A DNA stretch of 42,386 nucleotides from an uncultured Pseudoxanthomonas sp. (GTDB lineage Bacteria; Pseudomonadota; Gammaproteobacteria; Xanthomonadales; Xanthomonadaceae). Under the pieces are notes generated by a model that was given only the letters and a program-made list of their open reading frames with translations, did no database searches and had not been told where the DNA came from. This document shows positions 31,394 to 39,562 of the stretch, piece by piece. Numbering within the stretch: the stretch's first letter is position 1; every line of letters begins with the position of its first letter. The position numbers and the translations under genes are program-made. The stretch covers positions 1 to 42,386 of the forward strand of contig CALJUL010000122.1 in assembly GCA_937975725.1 (NCBI GenBank), written 5' to 3'.

Positions 31394-31508
31394 GGCCGCC
31401 ACCCTAGCGCAGCCTGCGTGAATGCCGCGCCCCGCCCCTTCATCGCAGGCGGATTCAAGGCAGGTGTACCCGGCAACGGGATTCATGGCTGATGGATTCA
31501 TGACGGAT

Positions 31509-31680
31509 GCAGGAGCGACGTAAGACGTAAGTCGCGACCGCACGCCGTCAGCACCTAATAACCACCTTCGGATGCAGCGAAACCGCACCAGCGCGCTGCG
31601 GGTGCATCCGGCACCCTGCGCGATGCGGCGCCATCTCGGTGCGGATGCAGACGGGTCGCGACTTACGTCGCTCCTACAAT
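31509..31680. repeat. Convergent REP pair with an internal 7-bp duplication
   Basis: The plus copy at 31509-31539 reads AGGAGCGACGTAAGACGTAAGTCGC; the ACGTAAG unit is doubled, which breaks the palindrome's centre. The inverse copy is at 31654-31680 (GGTCGCGACTTACGTCGCTC...). It is followed by a partial CTCCTACAATCG echo. No gene lies between 31394 and 31771. Confidence 0.8.
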
Positions 31681-31771
31681 CGCTCTCCTACAATCGTTCC
31701 GCTGCCATCGCTTCTGCAGCCGTTTCCTGTTTCCTGCGGTCGCTTCTGCACGGGCGGCAACGGCGCGCGCT

Positions 31772-32842
31772 TCAGCGCGCGCGCTGTCCCAGCCAGTGGT
31801 GGATGGCCGAGGGCACTTCGCGCTGGGCGCGGCTGGACACGTAGATGCCGATGTGGCCGCCCTTGAAGCTCAGCTCGGTGTAGTCGGCGGTGCCCACCAC
31901 GTCCTTCAGCGCGCGCGAGGCGTCCGGTGGCACCAGGTGGTCCTGCTCGGCGTAGATGTTCAGCACCGGCATGTCGACGAAGCCCAGGTCCACCGTGTCC
32001 TCGCCGATCCGGATGCCGCCCTTGATGAAGCCGTTGCGCTGGTAGAACTGCTTGATGAACTGGCGGAAGGCCTCGCCCGCCAGGTCCGGCGAGTCGAAGA
32101 TCCACTTCTCCATGCGCAGGAAATCCTCGATGGCGGCCTTGTCGTCCAGGATGTCCACCAGCCCCACGTACTTCTGCAGGTTCAGCCGGAACGGCTTCAG
32201 CATCAGGTAGCAGGCGTTCATCATGTCGGCCGGCACGTTGCCCATCGCGTCGACGAACAGGTCCACGTCCAGTTCGCGCGTCCAGTGCGAGAGCATGTTG
32301 TCCGGCGTGTGGAAGTCCACCGGCGTGACCATGGTGATCAGGTTCTTGACCTTGTCCGGGTGCAGCGCCGAATAGCACAGCGAGAACGCGCCACCCTGGC
32401 AGATGCCCAGCACGTTGACCGCGTCGCGCCCGCTGGCGTCGCGCAGGTGGTCCACCGCGCCGTCGATGAAGCGGTTGATGTAGTCGTCCAGCTCCAGGTA
32501 GCGGTCGGAGCGGTCCGGGTAGCCCCAGTCGATGACGTAGACGTCCTCGCCCTGCGCCAGCAGACCCTTCACCAGCGAGCGGTCGTGCTGCAGGTCGACC
32601 ATGTACGGCCGGTTGACCAGCGCGTAGACGATCAGCAGCGGGATCTTCGCCGTGGGCGCCTTCTCGCCGATGAAGCGGTACAGCACCACCTTGCCGTCGC
32701 GCCAGACCTCCTGCTTGTGGGTGGCGCCGTAGTGGACGTCATCCACTTCCGGCAGCGTGTGCAGGCCAGCGGACAGCTTCTGCGCCAGCGTGGTGGCCTC
32801 CAGCGCCAGGGCGTCCGGTGTGAGGTTCAGCGGTCCGTTCAT
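31772..32842 (-). CDS. phaC: Class III poly(3-hydroxyalkanoate) synthase subunit PhaC
   Basis: A 356-residue alpha/beta-hydrolase-fold polymerase. The lipase-like box is GICQGG with nucleophile C148; D301 (AEQDHLVPP) and H330 (KGGHIGIY) complete the triad, at nearly the same numbering as the Allochromatium enzyme. With PhaE it polymerises 3-hydroxyacyl-CoA (mainly 3-hydroxybutyrate) at the granule surface. The short length (about 355 rather than 560-600 residues) marks class III. The ATG at 32842 overlaps the phaE stop (ATGA). REP sequence lies about 90 bp beyond its stop. Confidence 0.94.
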   Translation of the reverse strand: MNGPLNLTPDALALEATTLAQKLSAGLHTLPEVDDVHYGATHKQEVWRDGKVVLYRFIGEKAPTAKIPLLIVYALVNRPYMVDLQHDRSLVKGLLAQGEDVYVIDWGYPDRSDRYLELDDYINRFIDGAVDHLRDASGRDAVNVLGICQGGAFSLCYSALHPDKVKNLITMVTPVDFHTPDNMLSHWTRELDVDLFVDAMGNVPADMMNACYLMLKPFRLNLQKYVGLVDILDDKAAIEDFLRMEKWIFDSPDLAGEAFRQFIKQFYQRNGFIKGGIRIGEDTVDLGFVDMPVLNIYAEQDHLVPPDASRALKDVVGTADYTELSFKGGHIGIYVSSRAQREVPSAIHHWLGQRAR

Positions 32843-34341
32843 GCGCGGCTCCCCCGCCTGGCGGTCTTCTTGGCGCCGCCCTGCGATTCAGCCGGCACGG
32901 CGCGCGCGGCGTTGCGCGCCACCCAGTCCTTCATCGACACCACGGAGATGGCAGACGGCGACGGCGCCGCGTTGGCCGCGGCCGGCTTGCGTACCGGCTT
33001 CGCGCGGGCGGCGGCAGGTTTGGCCGGTGCTTTCGCCGGTACTTTCGTCGCCGATCTCGCCGGTGCTTTCGCTGCCGCTTTCGCCGGCGGCCTGGCCGGG
33101 GCTGCAGCGGGCCGTGCGAGGGCTTTCCTGGCCGGCTTCGGCTTGGTCGTCGCCTTCGCGGCGGGTGCGCGCTTGGCCGGCGCGGGAGCCGCCGCGGCCA
33201 CCGCGCGGGCGCGGGGGGCGGGCTTCTTCGCCGGTTTCTTCGCAGCGGTGGCGGTGCGCGGACGGACAGGCGGCTTCTTCGCCGGCGCGTGGCGGGCCGG
33301 CTTGCGCGCAGGCTTGCCTGCCGCGGTGCGCGCGGCGGGCCTGGCCGGCGGCGTTTCGGGCGTGGGGGCCGGCGCCGGTGCGGTTTCGCGCACCGGGGCG
33401 CGGCGCGGCGCGGCGGTGGCGGCGCGCGCCATGCGGCGGACGGTGCGTTCCAGTTCGACGATCTTGCGGTGGGCCGAATCGACCTCGGTGCGCGTGGGCA
33501 TGCCGAACAGCGCGCAGGCCTGCTCCACTTCGCGGATCACCGCAAGCCGCAGGCGCGACTGCGCATTGGCCAGCGCGCCGTAGACGTGGCGGAATTCGTC
33601 CGACATCGCGACCTGCGCATAGGCCTCCTCGGCCGCGTCGATCCACAGGTCGAACAGGGCGCGCGCGTTCTCCAGTTGCCTGCCCGGCGCCGCGCGCTCC
33701 TCCAGCTTGCGCTCGAAGCACGCGAACGCCTCCTGCGCCACCTTCAGCATCAGCCGGTCGTATTCGGCCCGCTGCTGCTGGTAGTCCTGCTGCGCCTGCA
33801 CCAGGTGCTGCCAGCGCTCCTGGTGCTCGCGCGCCAGGCCGAACGTGGGCAGGTGCAGCCAGCGATTGCCGTCGCGCTGCAAGCCTTCCAGGAAAGGCCG
33901 CGCCTGCTCCATCCAGCCGTCCAGGCCGTGGCCGCCGCCCTGCATGGCGCGGAAGAGTTCGCCGAAGGGATTGCCCGCGGGCTGCGCCCCGGTCATGCCC
34001 AGCGCCTCGCGCCAGGCCTTGCCCACTTCCGATGCCGCCGGGTCGCGGCCGGCGAAACGGCCGGCGATCTGCTGCATCTGGCCGAACCAGTCGCTGGCCT
34101 GGCGCTGGAAGCGCCCCAGCACGTCGTGCACCTGCCCGGTGCCGCCGGGCATGAGCTGCGACCACCAGTCCACCGTCTGCTGCCAGCCCGACGGCATTCC
34201 GGGCATCCCAAGCATTCCGGGCATGCCATGCATGGCGGGCATCGGCCCGCTCGCCTGCCGCAGGGCGTCGCCCCACAGACTCCAGTACTGCTTGGCCACC
34301 GACTCGAAGTCGCCCGGCCATGGTGGAACGTTCGTCGCCAT
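32839..34341 (-). CDS. phaE: Class III PHA synthase subunit PhaE with histone-like C-terminal tail
   Basis: A 500-residue protein. The ATG at 34341 follows GGAGGG and gives MATNVPPWPGDFESVAKQYW. Residues 1-305 are PhaE-like: a Met/Gly-rich stretch (about 34-51, MHGMPGMLGMPGM), helices such as SDWFGQMQQIAGRF, and the PhaE end WIDAAEEAYAQVAMSDEF, FGMPTRTEVDSAHRKI. Residues 306-460 are a low-complexity Lys/Ala/Pro/Arg tail (AAKKPAKKPAPRA, KAPAKPAAARAKP). A non-repetitive patch (SAISVVSMKDWVARNAARAV, 463-482) and a basic end follow. Typical PhaE ends near residue 350. The tail resembles the nucleoid-binding parts of PhaF phasins. It is essential for class III synthase assembly with PhaC; the tail's role is inferred. 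Confidence 0.9.
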   Translation of the reverse strand: MATNVPPWPGDFESVAKQYWSLWGDALRQASGPMPAMHGMPGMLGMPGMPSGWQQTVDWWSQLMPGGTGQVHDVLGRFQRQASDWFGQMQQIAGRFAGRDPAASEVGKAWREALGMTGAQPAGNPFGELFRAMQGGGHGLDGWMEQARPFLEGLQRDGNRWLHLPTFGLAREHQERWQHLVQAQQDYQQQRAEYDRLMLKVAQEAFACFERKLEERAAPGRQLENARALFDLWIDAAEEAYAQVAMSDEFRHVYGALANAQSRLRLAVIREVEQACALFGMPTRTEVDSAHRKIVELERTVRRMARAATAAPRRAPVRETAPAPAPTPETPPARPAARTAAGKPARKPARHAPAKKPPVRPRTATAAKKPAKKPAPRARAVAAAAPAPAKRAPAAKATTKPKPARKALARPAAAPARPPAKAAAKAPARSATKVPAKAPAKPAAARAKPVRKPAAANAAPSPSAISVVSMKDWVARNAARAVPAESQGGAKKTARRGSRA

Positions 34342-34425
34342 ATGCCCTCCGTCGCATCCGATTCTAGCCATACCCGGCAACCCGTGCATGGCGCGTCCGG
34401 ATGCCGCACCCGGGCGGGCGGCGGG

Positions 34426-35040
34426 TCAGGGCTTGGGAATGCGCAGCGTCTTGCTGACCATCAGGGTGCCGGAGACCGCGTACAGCAGCACCAGCGGATG
34501 CAGCAGCCACGGACCCAGCTTCACCACGCCCAGCCACAGGTCGGGACCGACGTGGCCCAGGTAGGCGGCCACGGCCAGCACGATGACCAGCAGCAGGCTG
34601 GTGGGAATGGGCGTGCCCTCGAAATACTTCACCTTGTCGCCGCCCTCGGCCAGCGTCTCGGCGGTCACGTTGTAGCGCGCCAGCCGGCTGACCCCGCAGG
34701 CGACGAAGTACGACAGCACCAGCCAATCCCAGCCGCCCTGCATACCGCAGGCGTAGGCCAGCGCCGCCGGGGCCACGCCGAAGGAGATCACGTCGGCCAG
34801 CGAATCCAGTTCGCGCCCCAGCACCGAGGACTCGTTGCGCCAGCGCGCCACCCGGCCGTCCAGCGCGTCGAAGACGAAGGCCAGCGGGATCAACGCCATG
34901 CCGATCATCAGGTCGCGCAATCCGCCTTCCTGCAGGAAGCGCATGGCGGCGAAGATCGCGCCGGTACCGCAGAAGGCGTTGCCCAGGGTGAACCAGTCGG
35001 CCAACTGGAAATCGCGGATCATCGAGAAGTGTCGGGACAT
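34426..35040 (-). CDS. pssA: CDP-diacylglycerol--serine O-phosphatidyltransferase
   Basis: A 204-residue membrane CDP-alcohol phosphotransferase that makes phosphatidylserine, precursor of phosphatidylethanolamine. The catalytic motif D-x2-D-G-x2-A-R-x8-G-x3-D-x3-D is complete in DALDGRVARWRNESSVLGRE followed by LDSLADVISF. About six membrane helices are visible, with GTPIPTSLLL before the last ones, typical of the type II (Bacillus-like) PssA. The ATG at 35040 (MSRHFSMIRDFQLADWFTLG) is the conserved start; the longer upstream frame is noise. It lies upstream of phaE on the same strand, but 84 bp away, so an operon is possible but not certain. Confidence 0.93.
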   Translation of the reverse strand: MSRHFSMIRDFQLADWFTLGNAFCGTGAIFAAMRFLQEGGLRDLMIGMALIPLAFVFDALDGRVARWRNESSVLGRELDSLADVISFGVAPAALAYACGMQGGWDWLVLSYFVACGVSRLARYNVTAETLAEGGDKVKYFEGTPIPTSLLLVIVLAVAAYLGHVGPDLWLGVVKLGPWLLHPLVLLYAVSGTLMVSKTLRIPKP

Positions 35041-35130
35041 GGCGGCAGTCGCAACCGGGAACGGCCTACAGGGTAAGCCGAACCAGGTGAATCCGTCGTG
35101 CCCGCCCGCACCACCATCGCTCCCCCTTGC

Positions 35131-35437
35131 GTAGGAGCGACGCAAGTCGCGACCACAACCGCACGCCCCACACCCGCGGCGATGGCCAGGATCGCACGGC
35201 AACAGCGATCTTCTTGCGAATCCGGGAACCGGCATCGATACCGTCGCAGACGGCGAACCGCATGCGGCCGAAGACGCAGGCGGCCAGCGCCGCCGTTCTT
35301 GCTCGGCCATCAGCGCGCATATCGCTTATGGCATCCCGGCTGGCGGAAAAACCGGATGCACCCGCAGTGCGTCCGGTTGGCAAACCGGTTTTCCAGGAGA
35401 CACCCGGGGCCGCGGTCGCGACTTGCGTCGCTCCTAC
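35131..35437. repeat. Convergent REP pair (GACGCAAGTCGC variant)
   Basis: The plus copy GTAGGAGCGACGCAAGTCGC... is at 35131-35154 and the inverse GGTCGCGACTTGCGTCGCTC... at 35414-35437. Both have CGCAAG/CTTGCG instead of the usual CGTAAG at the core, so the pair has matching mutations. The 260 bp between them holds no gene I can support. It lies between pssA and the convergent end of the oligomer hydrolase transcript's stop. Confidence 0.85.
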
Positions 35438-35463
35438 AGAAGTGCACCCAAGGCGTTCCCAAC

Positions 35464-37299
35464 CTATCTCGGAATCGCGAACTGGCTGGCTTCCACGCTG
35501 CCGGCGCCGCGCGGCCGGGCGTTGATGCGCGCATTGGCCGGCAGGTCGCGGGTGCCGTCCAGCGTGGCGCTGACCTGGTCCAGCGCCGCGTACACGTAGG
35601 GCAGCAGCGGCACGTAGCGCGCGCCGTAGGCCGGCAGCGCCAGGAAGCCGTCGAAGTGCTGCGCATGCCGCACCTGCCAGTAGCGCACGTCCGGATTGGC
35701 CGCGCGCGCGGCTTCCACGTACGGCGCGCTGGAGAAGGCCGGCGGCACCAGGCCGTCGTCCAGGCCGTGGATCACCATCACCGGCCGGCGCGTGCGCGGG
35801 AAGCGCGCGGCGGTCTGCGCGATGCCGGCCTGTACGCGCAGCGCATCGTCGCCCTGCCCCGCCTGCAAGGCGCGCAGGCATTGCAGGCCCGGCAGGGTGA
35901 AGTCCGGCGGCGCCAACCGGGTGTCGACGATGCCCACGCCCGCGCCCGGCGGAATGCCGCTGCCATCGGCCCACCAGGCTGCGCGCTCGATGGCGCTGGC
36001 CGCGCGCGCGCTGAAGTCCGGGTTCTGCGCGGCGAACGCGAAACCGCAGGGATGCTCGCCCACGCCGTAGCGACCATAGGCCGAGGCATAGGTCACCGCC
36101 ACCGCGCGCCACAGGTCGAAACCCACGCTCAGCACGCCGGCCACCAGCGCCTCGTCGGTCCAGCCGTTGGCCTTCAGCCGCGCGTGCGCGTCGGCCGCCT
36201 GTGCCTTCGCATCGGCGCCAGCGACCAGGCCGGCCGCCTTCAGCGTGGCGCAACGCGCAGCCCACAGCGGCTCGACCTGCGCGCGCAACGGCGGCTGCGG
36301 CAGCATCTCCGCCGGCAGGTGCAGCAGCGCGCACGGCATCAGCAGCGCGGCCTCGGTGGTGTAGTCGTACAGCGAACGCGCGCCGGGCGCGTCGGCCGCC
36401 CAGATGTTGGGCTCGCCGGCGACCACCGCGTCCAGCCAGTGGCCCTCCTCCTCGCTGGCGCGCAGCACGGCGCCGCCGCCGTTGGAGATGCCGACCGCGA
36501 TCACCCGGGTGTTGTCGAAGCGGAACGGCGCGGCCTGCGGGAACGCCTGGTCCAGCGCGGCCAGCGCGAATTCCGCCGCCTGCTTCACGTGCCGGCCCCA
36601 GTCGGCCTCCGGGTTGTCCTTGGAATGCGCATGCTTGACCGCCACGCCGGATGCGTTGACCGGCGCGTCGGGGACGAAGGCCAGCGCGGCGTCGCCCAGA
36701 TCGCCGCCAGTGCCGTCCTCGCGCATGCCGCGCTGGGTATCCAGGTCGAAGTAGTCGGTGCCCGCGCCCTTGTCGGTATAGGCCACCGCGCAGCCCTTCG
36801 GCAGCGCCCACGGCGCGGCCACCGCGATGGCGCCGTACACGCCGCGCGAACCGGACGCCGCGGTCACCACGATGCAGCGCTTGGCGGCGTCGAAATTGTC
36901 CGGCACCTGCACCAGCACCCGGTGCGGCTGGGCCGCGCCCGGCACCTTGGCCAGCGCCGAATACTCGCGCCCCGGCACGTTCGCCACGCTGCCGTAGGCC
37001 TGGCCGTAGCCGCCGGTCGGCGACAGGTCGGCGATGCCGCGCCAGTTGGCCCACACCGCGCGGCGGCGCAGTTCGGCCGCGGTCGGGTTGGCCGGATCGG
37101 CGAACGCCGGCGCCGCCATCGCGCGCAGCCCGTCCAGGCCCAGGCCCGCGGTCAGCAGGTCGTCGTCGCCGCGATGCTCCGTCACGCGCTGGGGCTGGAT
37201 CATGTGGGCCACCGCCTCTTGCTTCGGGGGGGCGCTGCCGCAGCCGGCGAGGGCCGCCGCCAGCAATGCGCCGCAGGAAAGTCGCATCGTCGCGCTCAT
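35464..37299 (-). CDS. D-(-)-3-hydroxybutyrate oligomer hydrolase, lipoprotein
   Basis: A 611-residue serine esterase that splits 3-hydroxybutyrate oligomers from polymer breakdown. The signal peptide ends in lipobox LAGC (C20), which suggests envelope attachment. The nucleophile is S272 in AVGISNGGGAVLRA, and VIHGLDDGLVPPAF and VRHAQHFDGFLALP supply the probable Asp and His. FDLDTQRGMREDGTGGD and NPEADWGRHVKQAAEFAL are characteristic of this family (PhaY/10-oligomer hydrolase). MSATMRLSC offers two starts (ATG 37299, or four codons later). It diverges from bdhA across 133 bp. The two enzymes give monomer and then acetoacetate. Confidence 0.9.
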   Translation of the reverse strand: MSATMRLSCGALLAAALAGCGSAPPKQEAVAHMIQPQRVTEHRGDDDLLTAGLGLDGLRAMAAPAFADPANPTAAELRRRAVWANWRGIADLSPTGGYGQAYGSVANVPGREYSALAKVPGAAQPHRVLVQVPDNFDAAKRCIVVTAASGSRGVYGAIAVAAPWALPKGCAVAYTDKGAGTDYFDLDTQRGMREDGTGGDLGDAALAFVPDAPVNASGVAVKHAHSKDNPEADWGRHVKQAAEFALAALDQAFPQAAPFRFDNTRVIAVGISNGGGAVLRASEEEGHWLDAVVAGEPNIWAADAPGARSLYDYTTEAALLMPCALLHLPAEMLPQPPLRAQVEPLWAARCATLKAAGLVAGADAKAQAADAHARLKANGWTDEALVAGVLSVGFDLWRAVAVTYASAYGRYGVGEHPCGFAFAAQNPDFSARAASAIERAAWWADGSGIPPGAGVGIVDTRLAPPDFTLPGLQCLRALQAGQGDDALRVQAGIAQTAARFPRTRRPVMVIHGLDDGLVPPAFSSAPYVEAARAANPDVRYWQVRHAQHFDGFLALPAYGARYVPLLPYVYAALDQVSATLDGTRDLPANARINARPRGAGSVEASQFAIPR

Positions 37300-37432
37300 G
37301 CCTGGATTGCGTCCATGGTTCCGGTCGATGCCATGAAACTACTCCGCAGGGGAAGTCCCGTCATCGTACTTTGGTACCACGAAGCCGTCGCCCCCGCCTG
37401 CTACCCTAGCCTCCGCACGCAGGAGACCCCCC

Positions 37433-38200
37433 ATGCAACAGACCCATACCGTCCTCATCACCGGCGCGGCCAGCGGCATCGGCGCCGGCATCGCCGCGCA
37501 ACTGGCCGAGGCCGGCCGCCACGTGGTCGTCAGCGACCTCAACCTCGGCGCCGCCGAAGCGGTCGCCGCGCAGATCCGCGCCGACGGCGGCTCGGCCGAG
37601 GCCGTGGCGCTGGACGTCACCTCTCAGGACAGCATCGACGCCGCGCTGGCGGAGATCAGCCGCCCGGTGGACGTGCTGGTCAACAACGCCGGCCTGCAGC
37701 ACGTCTCGCCGCTGGAGGACTTCCCCATCGAGAAGTGGGACTTCCTGCTGCAGGTGATGCTGGTGGGCGTGGCGCGCCTGAGCCGCGCCGTGCTGCCGGG
37801 CATGCGCGCGCGCGGCTTCGGCCGCATCGTCAACATCGGCAGCATCCACGCCCTGGTCGCCAGCCCGTACAAGAGCGCCTACGTGGCCGCCAAGCACGGC
37901 GTGGTCGGCTTCTCCAAGGTGATCGCGCTGGAGACCGCCGACACCGACATCACCATCAACACCGTCTGCCCCAGCTACGTGAAGACACCGCTGGTGGACA
38001 AGCAGATCGCCGACCAGGCGCGCACCCGCGGCATCTCGGAAGAAGACGTGGTCAGCCAGGTGATGCTCAAGCCCATGCCCAAGGGCGTGTTCATCGGCCT
38101 GGACGAACTGGCCGGCATCACCGCCTTCCTCACCTCGCCCGCCGCCCGCAACATCACCGGGCAGACGATCGTGGTGGATGGAGGCTGGACGGCGCAGTGA
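37433..38200 (+). CDS. bdhA: 3-hydroxybutyrate dehydrogenase
   Basis: A 255-residue short-chain dehydrogenase that oxidises D-3-hydroxybutyrate to acetoacetate with NAD. The cofactor motif is TGAASGIGAGIA (residues 10-21). D35 at the end of strand two favours NAD. The active site has N84-N85-A-G, S137 (NIGSIHALVASPYK), Y150 and K154 (SAYVAAKHG). LQHVSPLEDFP and VCPSYVKTPLVDKQI are distinctive for BdhA. The ATG at 37433 follows AGGAGA (37420-37425). Its position next to the oligomer hydrolase and phaCE completes a PHB use pathway. The C-terminus VDGGWTAQ is intact. Confidence 0.93.
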   Translation: MQQTHTVLITGAASGIGAGIAAQLAEAGRHVVVSDLNLGAAEAVAAQIRADGGSAEAVALDVTSQDSIDAALAEISRPVDVLVNNAGLQHVSPLEDFPIEKWDFLLQVMLVGVARLSRAVLPGMRARGFGRIVNIGSIHALVASPYKSAYVAAKHGVVGFSKVIALETADTDITINTVCPSYVKTPLVDKQIADQARTRGISEEDVVSQVMLKPMPKGVFIGLDELAGITAFLTSPAARNITGQTIVVDGGWTAQ

Positions 38201-38220
38201 TGCAAGAGCGGGGACGAGGG

Positions 38221-38341
38221 AGCCGGGAACGGGGAGTGATGCATCTTCGCGTCGGCCCGACCGGTTTCCGGCAGGAAAGCCCGCATCCGCCCCGATCACC
38301 GCTTACTTCCATTCCCGGTCCCCCATTCCCCGTTCCCGGCT
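38221..38341. repeat. Perfect 15-bp inverted repeat in bdhA-regulator gap
   Basis: AGCCGGGAACGGGGA (38221-38235) is exactly inverted at 38327-38341. A CCATTCCC / ATTCCCGG series surrounds the right arm. This is the 'GGGAATGGGGA' type of intergenic repeat. It lies 20 bp after bdhA and ends 10 bp before the response-regulator ATG, so it could form a hairpin over its leader and block ribosome access; this is inference. Confidence 0.7.
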
Positions 38342-38351
38342 TTCCCTTTCC

Positions 38352-39023
38352 ATGCCCACCCTGCTGATCGCCGACGACCACCCCCTGTTCCGCGCCGCGC
38401 TGCGCGGAGCGGCGGCCGATGCCGTGGCGCAGTTGTCGGTGCTGGAAGCCGATTCGCTGGACGGCGTGCTGGCCGCGCTGGAACGGCACGACGCCATCGA
38501 CCTGGTGCTGCTGGACCTGCACATGCCCGGCAACCACGGGCTGGCGGGGCTGGCCGCGATCCGCGCGCAGTTCCCCGCAGTGGCGGTGGTGGTGGTGTCG
38601 GCCAACGACGACCCGCGCGTGGTGCGGCGCGCGCTCGACCACGGCGCCGCCGGCTACCTGCCCAAGAGTTCCGGGCTGGACGAACTGCGCGACGCCATCC
38701 GCAGCGTGCTGGCCTGCGAGCAATGGCTGCCCGCCTCGCTGCGCGGCGCGGTGGCGCGCGCGCAGTCGTCCGAGCACGACACCGAGCTGGCCGCGCGCCT
38801 GGCCAGCCTGTCTCCGCAGCAGTTCCGCGTACTGACCCTGGTCGCACAGGGCTTGTTGAACAAGCAGATCGCCGATCGCCTCGACGTGCAGGAGCGCACG
38901 GTCAAGGCGCACCTGTCCGCCATCTTCGACCGCCTGGGCGTGCGCAATCGCACCCAGGCCGGCGTGGTGCTGCGCGAACTGGAACTGGCCGACCCCGCCC
39001 GCCAGATCGAGAACGGCCCGTAA
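38352..39023 (+). CDS. Response regulator with LuxR-type HTH (NarL family)
   Basis: A 223-residue regulator. The receiver domain has acidic D8-D9 (LLIADDHPLF), phosphoacceptor D55 (LVLLDLHMPG), S83 (VVVVSANDD) and K105 (GYLPKSS). The linker leads to a LuxR HTH (about 150-212): LSPQQFRVLTLVAQGLLNKQ, ERTVKAHLSAIFDRLGVRNR. The ATG at 38352 (MPTLLIADDHPL) lacks a good Shine-Dalgarno. A hybrid sensor kinase is encoded 1.6 kb away on the opposite strand; the two may form a signalling pair, as such pairs often do, though this is only contextual. Target genes unknown. Confidence 0.93.
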   Translation: MPTLLIADDHPLFRAALRGAAADAVAQLSVLEADSLDGVLAALERHDAIDLVLLDLHMPGNHGLAGLAAIRAQFPAVAVVVVSANDDPRVVRRALDHGAAGYLPKSSGLDELRDAIRSVLACEQWLPASLRGAVARAQSSEHDTELAARLASLSPQQFRVLTLVAQGLLNKQIADRLDVQERTVKAHLSAIFDRLGVRNRTQAGVVLRELELADPARQIENGP

Positions 39024-39042
39024 CCGCCATCCCACCCCTCCT

Positions 39043-39248
39043 GCAGGAGCGGCTTCAGCCGCGACTGCACGGATGAAAAGCCTTCAGCCACGGATTGACG
39101 CGGATAACGCGGATAAAGCCGAGAAAATGTATGAAGCGTAAGAAGCGGATCGAAACTCGTCGCCTTATCCGTGTCCACCCGCGTTGATCCGTGTCGACTG
39201 CTTCTTCCGCTTCCCGGGCCGTGCGGTCGCGGCTGAAGCCGTTCCTAC
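39043..39248. repeat. Composite element: REP / CACGGAT arms / REP
   Basis: REP copies in opposite orientation at 39043-39066 (GCAGGAGCGGCTTCAGCCGC...) and 39225-39248 (GGTCGCGGCTGAAGCCGTTC...). Inside are CCACGGATTGACGCGGAT (from 39082) and the inverted ATCCGTGTCCACCCGCGTTG (from 39168). It follows the response-regulator stop by 20 bp. No gene is seen. Confidence 0.8.
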
Positions 39249-39301
39249 AGCGGGGCCGGAGCGTGGAACCATCGCAGGGCGACAGACACATCTGGCCTGG
39301 T

Positions 39302-39535
39302 CAAATTTTCGCCAATCCTCTTGACGCGCTTGTGCCACCTGGGCTGCCGACGGTTATCCACATCTTGATCGACAGGCCATCCACACCGGGTGTGGACAAC
39401 CGGGGAACCGCATCGCCACCGGTTGGACAAATTTTCGCCACCCATCTTGACAGGCTTGTGCCGCAAGGCGCCCGCGCGGTTATCCACACGCTTTCCCAAC
39501 CGCCCTCCACACCCGGTGTGGACAAGCTCCGCCGT
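39302..39535. promoter_or_regulatory. Two 126-bp-period tandem units with DnaA boxes and palindromes
   Basis: Each unit has, in the same order and at exactly 126 bp offset: CAAATTTTCGCCA (39302 and 39428), CTTGAC...GCTTGTGCC, a perfect DnaA box GGTTATCCACA (TTATCCACA at 39354-39362 and 39480-39488), and a 17-bp palindrome TCCACACC-N-GGTGTGGA (39380-39396 and 39506-39522). The palindrome's right end continues to TGTGGACAA, a DnaA-box variant TTGTCCACA on the minus strand. Sequence between these blocks has diverged strongly. It is intergenic, between composite repeats. A DnaA-binding (titration, reactivation or origin-like) site is proposed; dnaA itself is not nearby. Confidence 0.7.
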
Positions 39536-39562
39536 GGAACACGCCATGCTTCTGTAGCCCAT

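Noticed and set aside
39302..39535. CRISPR array or plasmid iteron interpretation of the tandem units
   Set aside because: Only two units, spacing too large for CRISPR, no cas genes and no replication initiator gene nearby.
39302..39535. Chromosomal oriC
   Set aside because: No dnaA, dnaN, rpmH or gidA neighbours and only about four boxes; a DnaA-binding locus is the more cautious reading.
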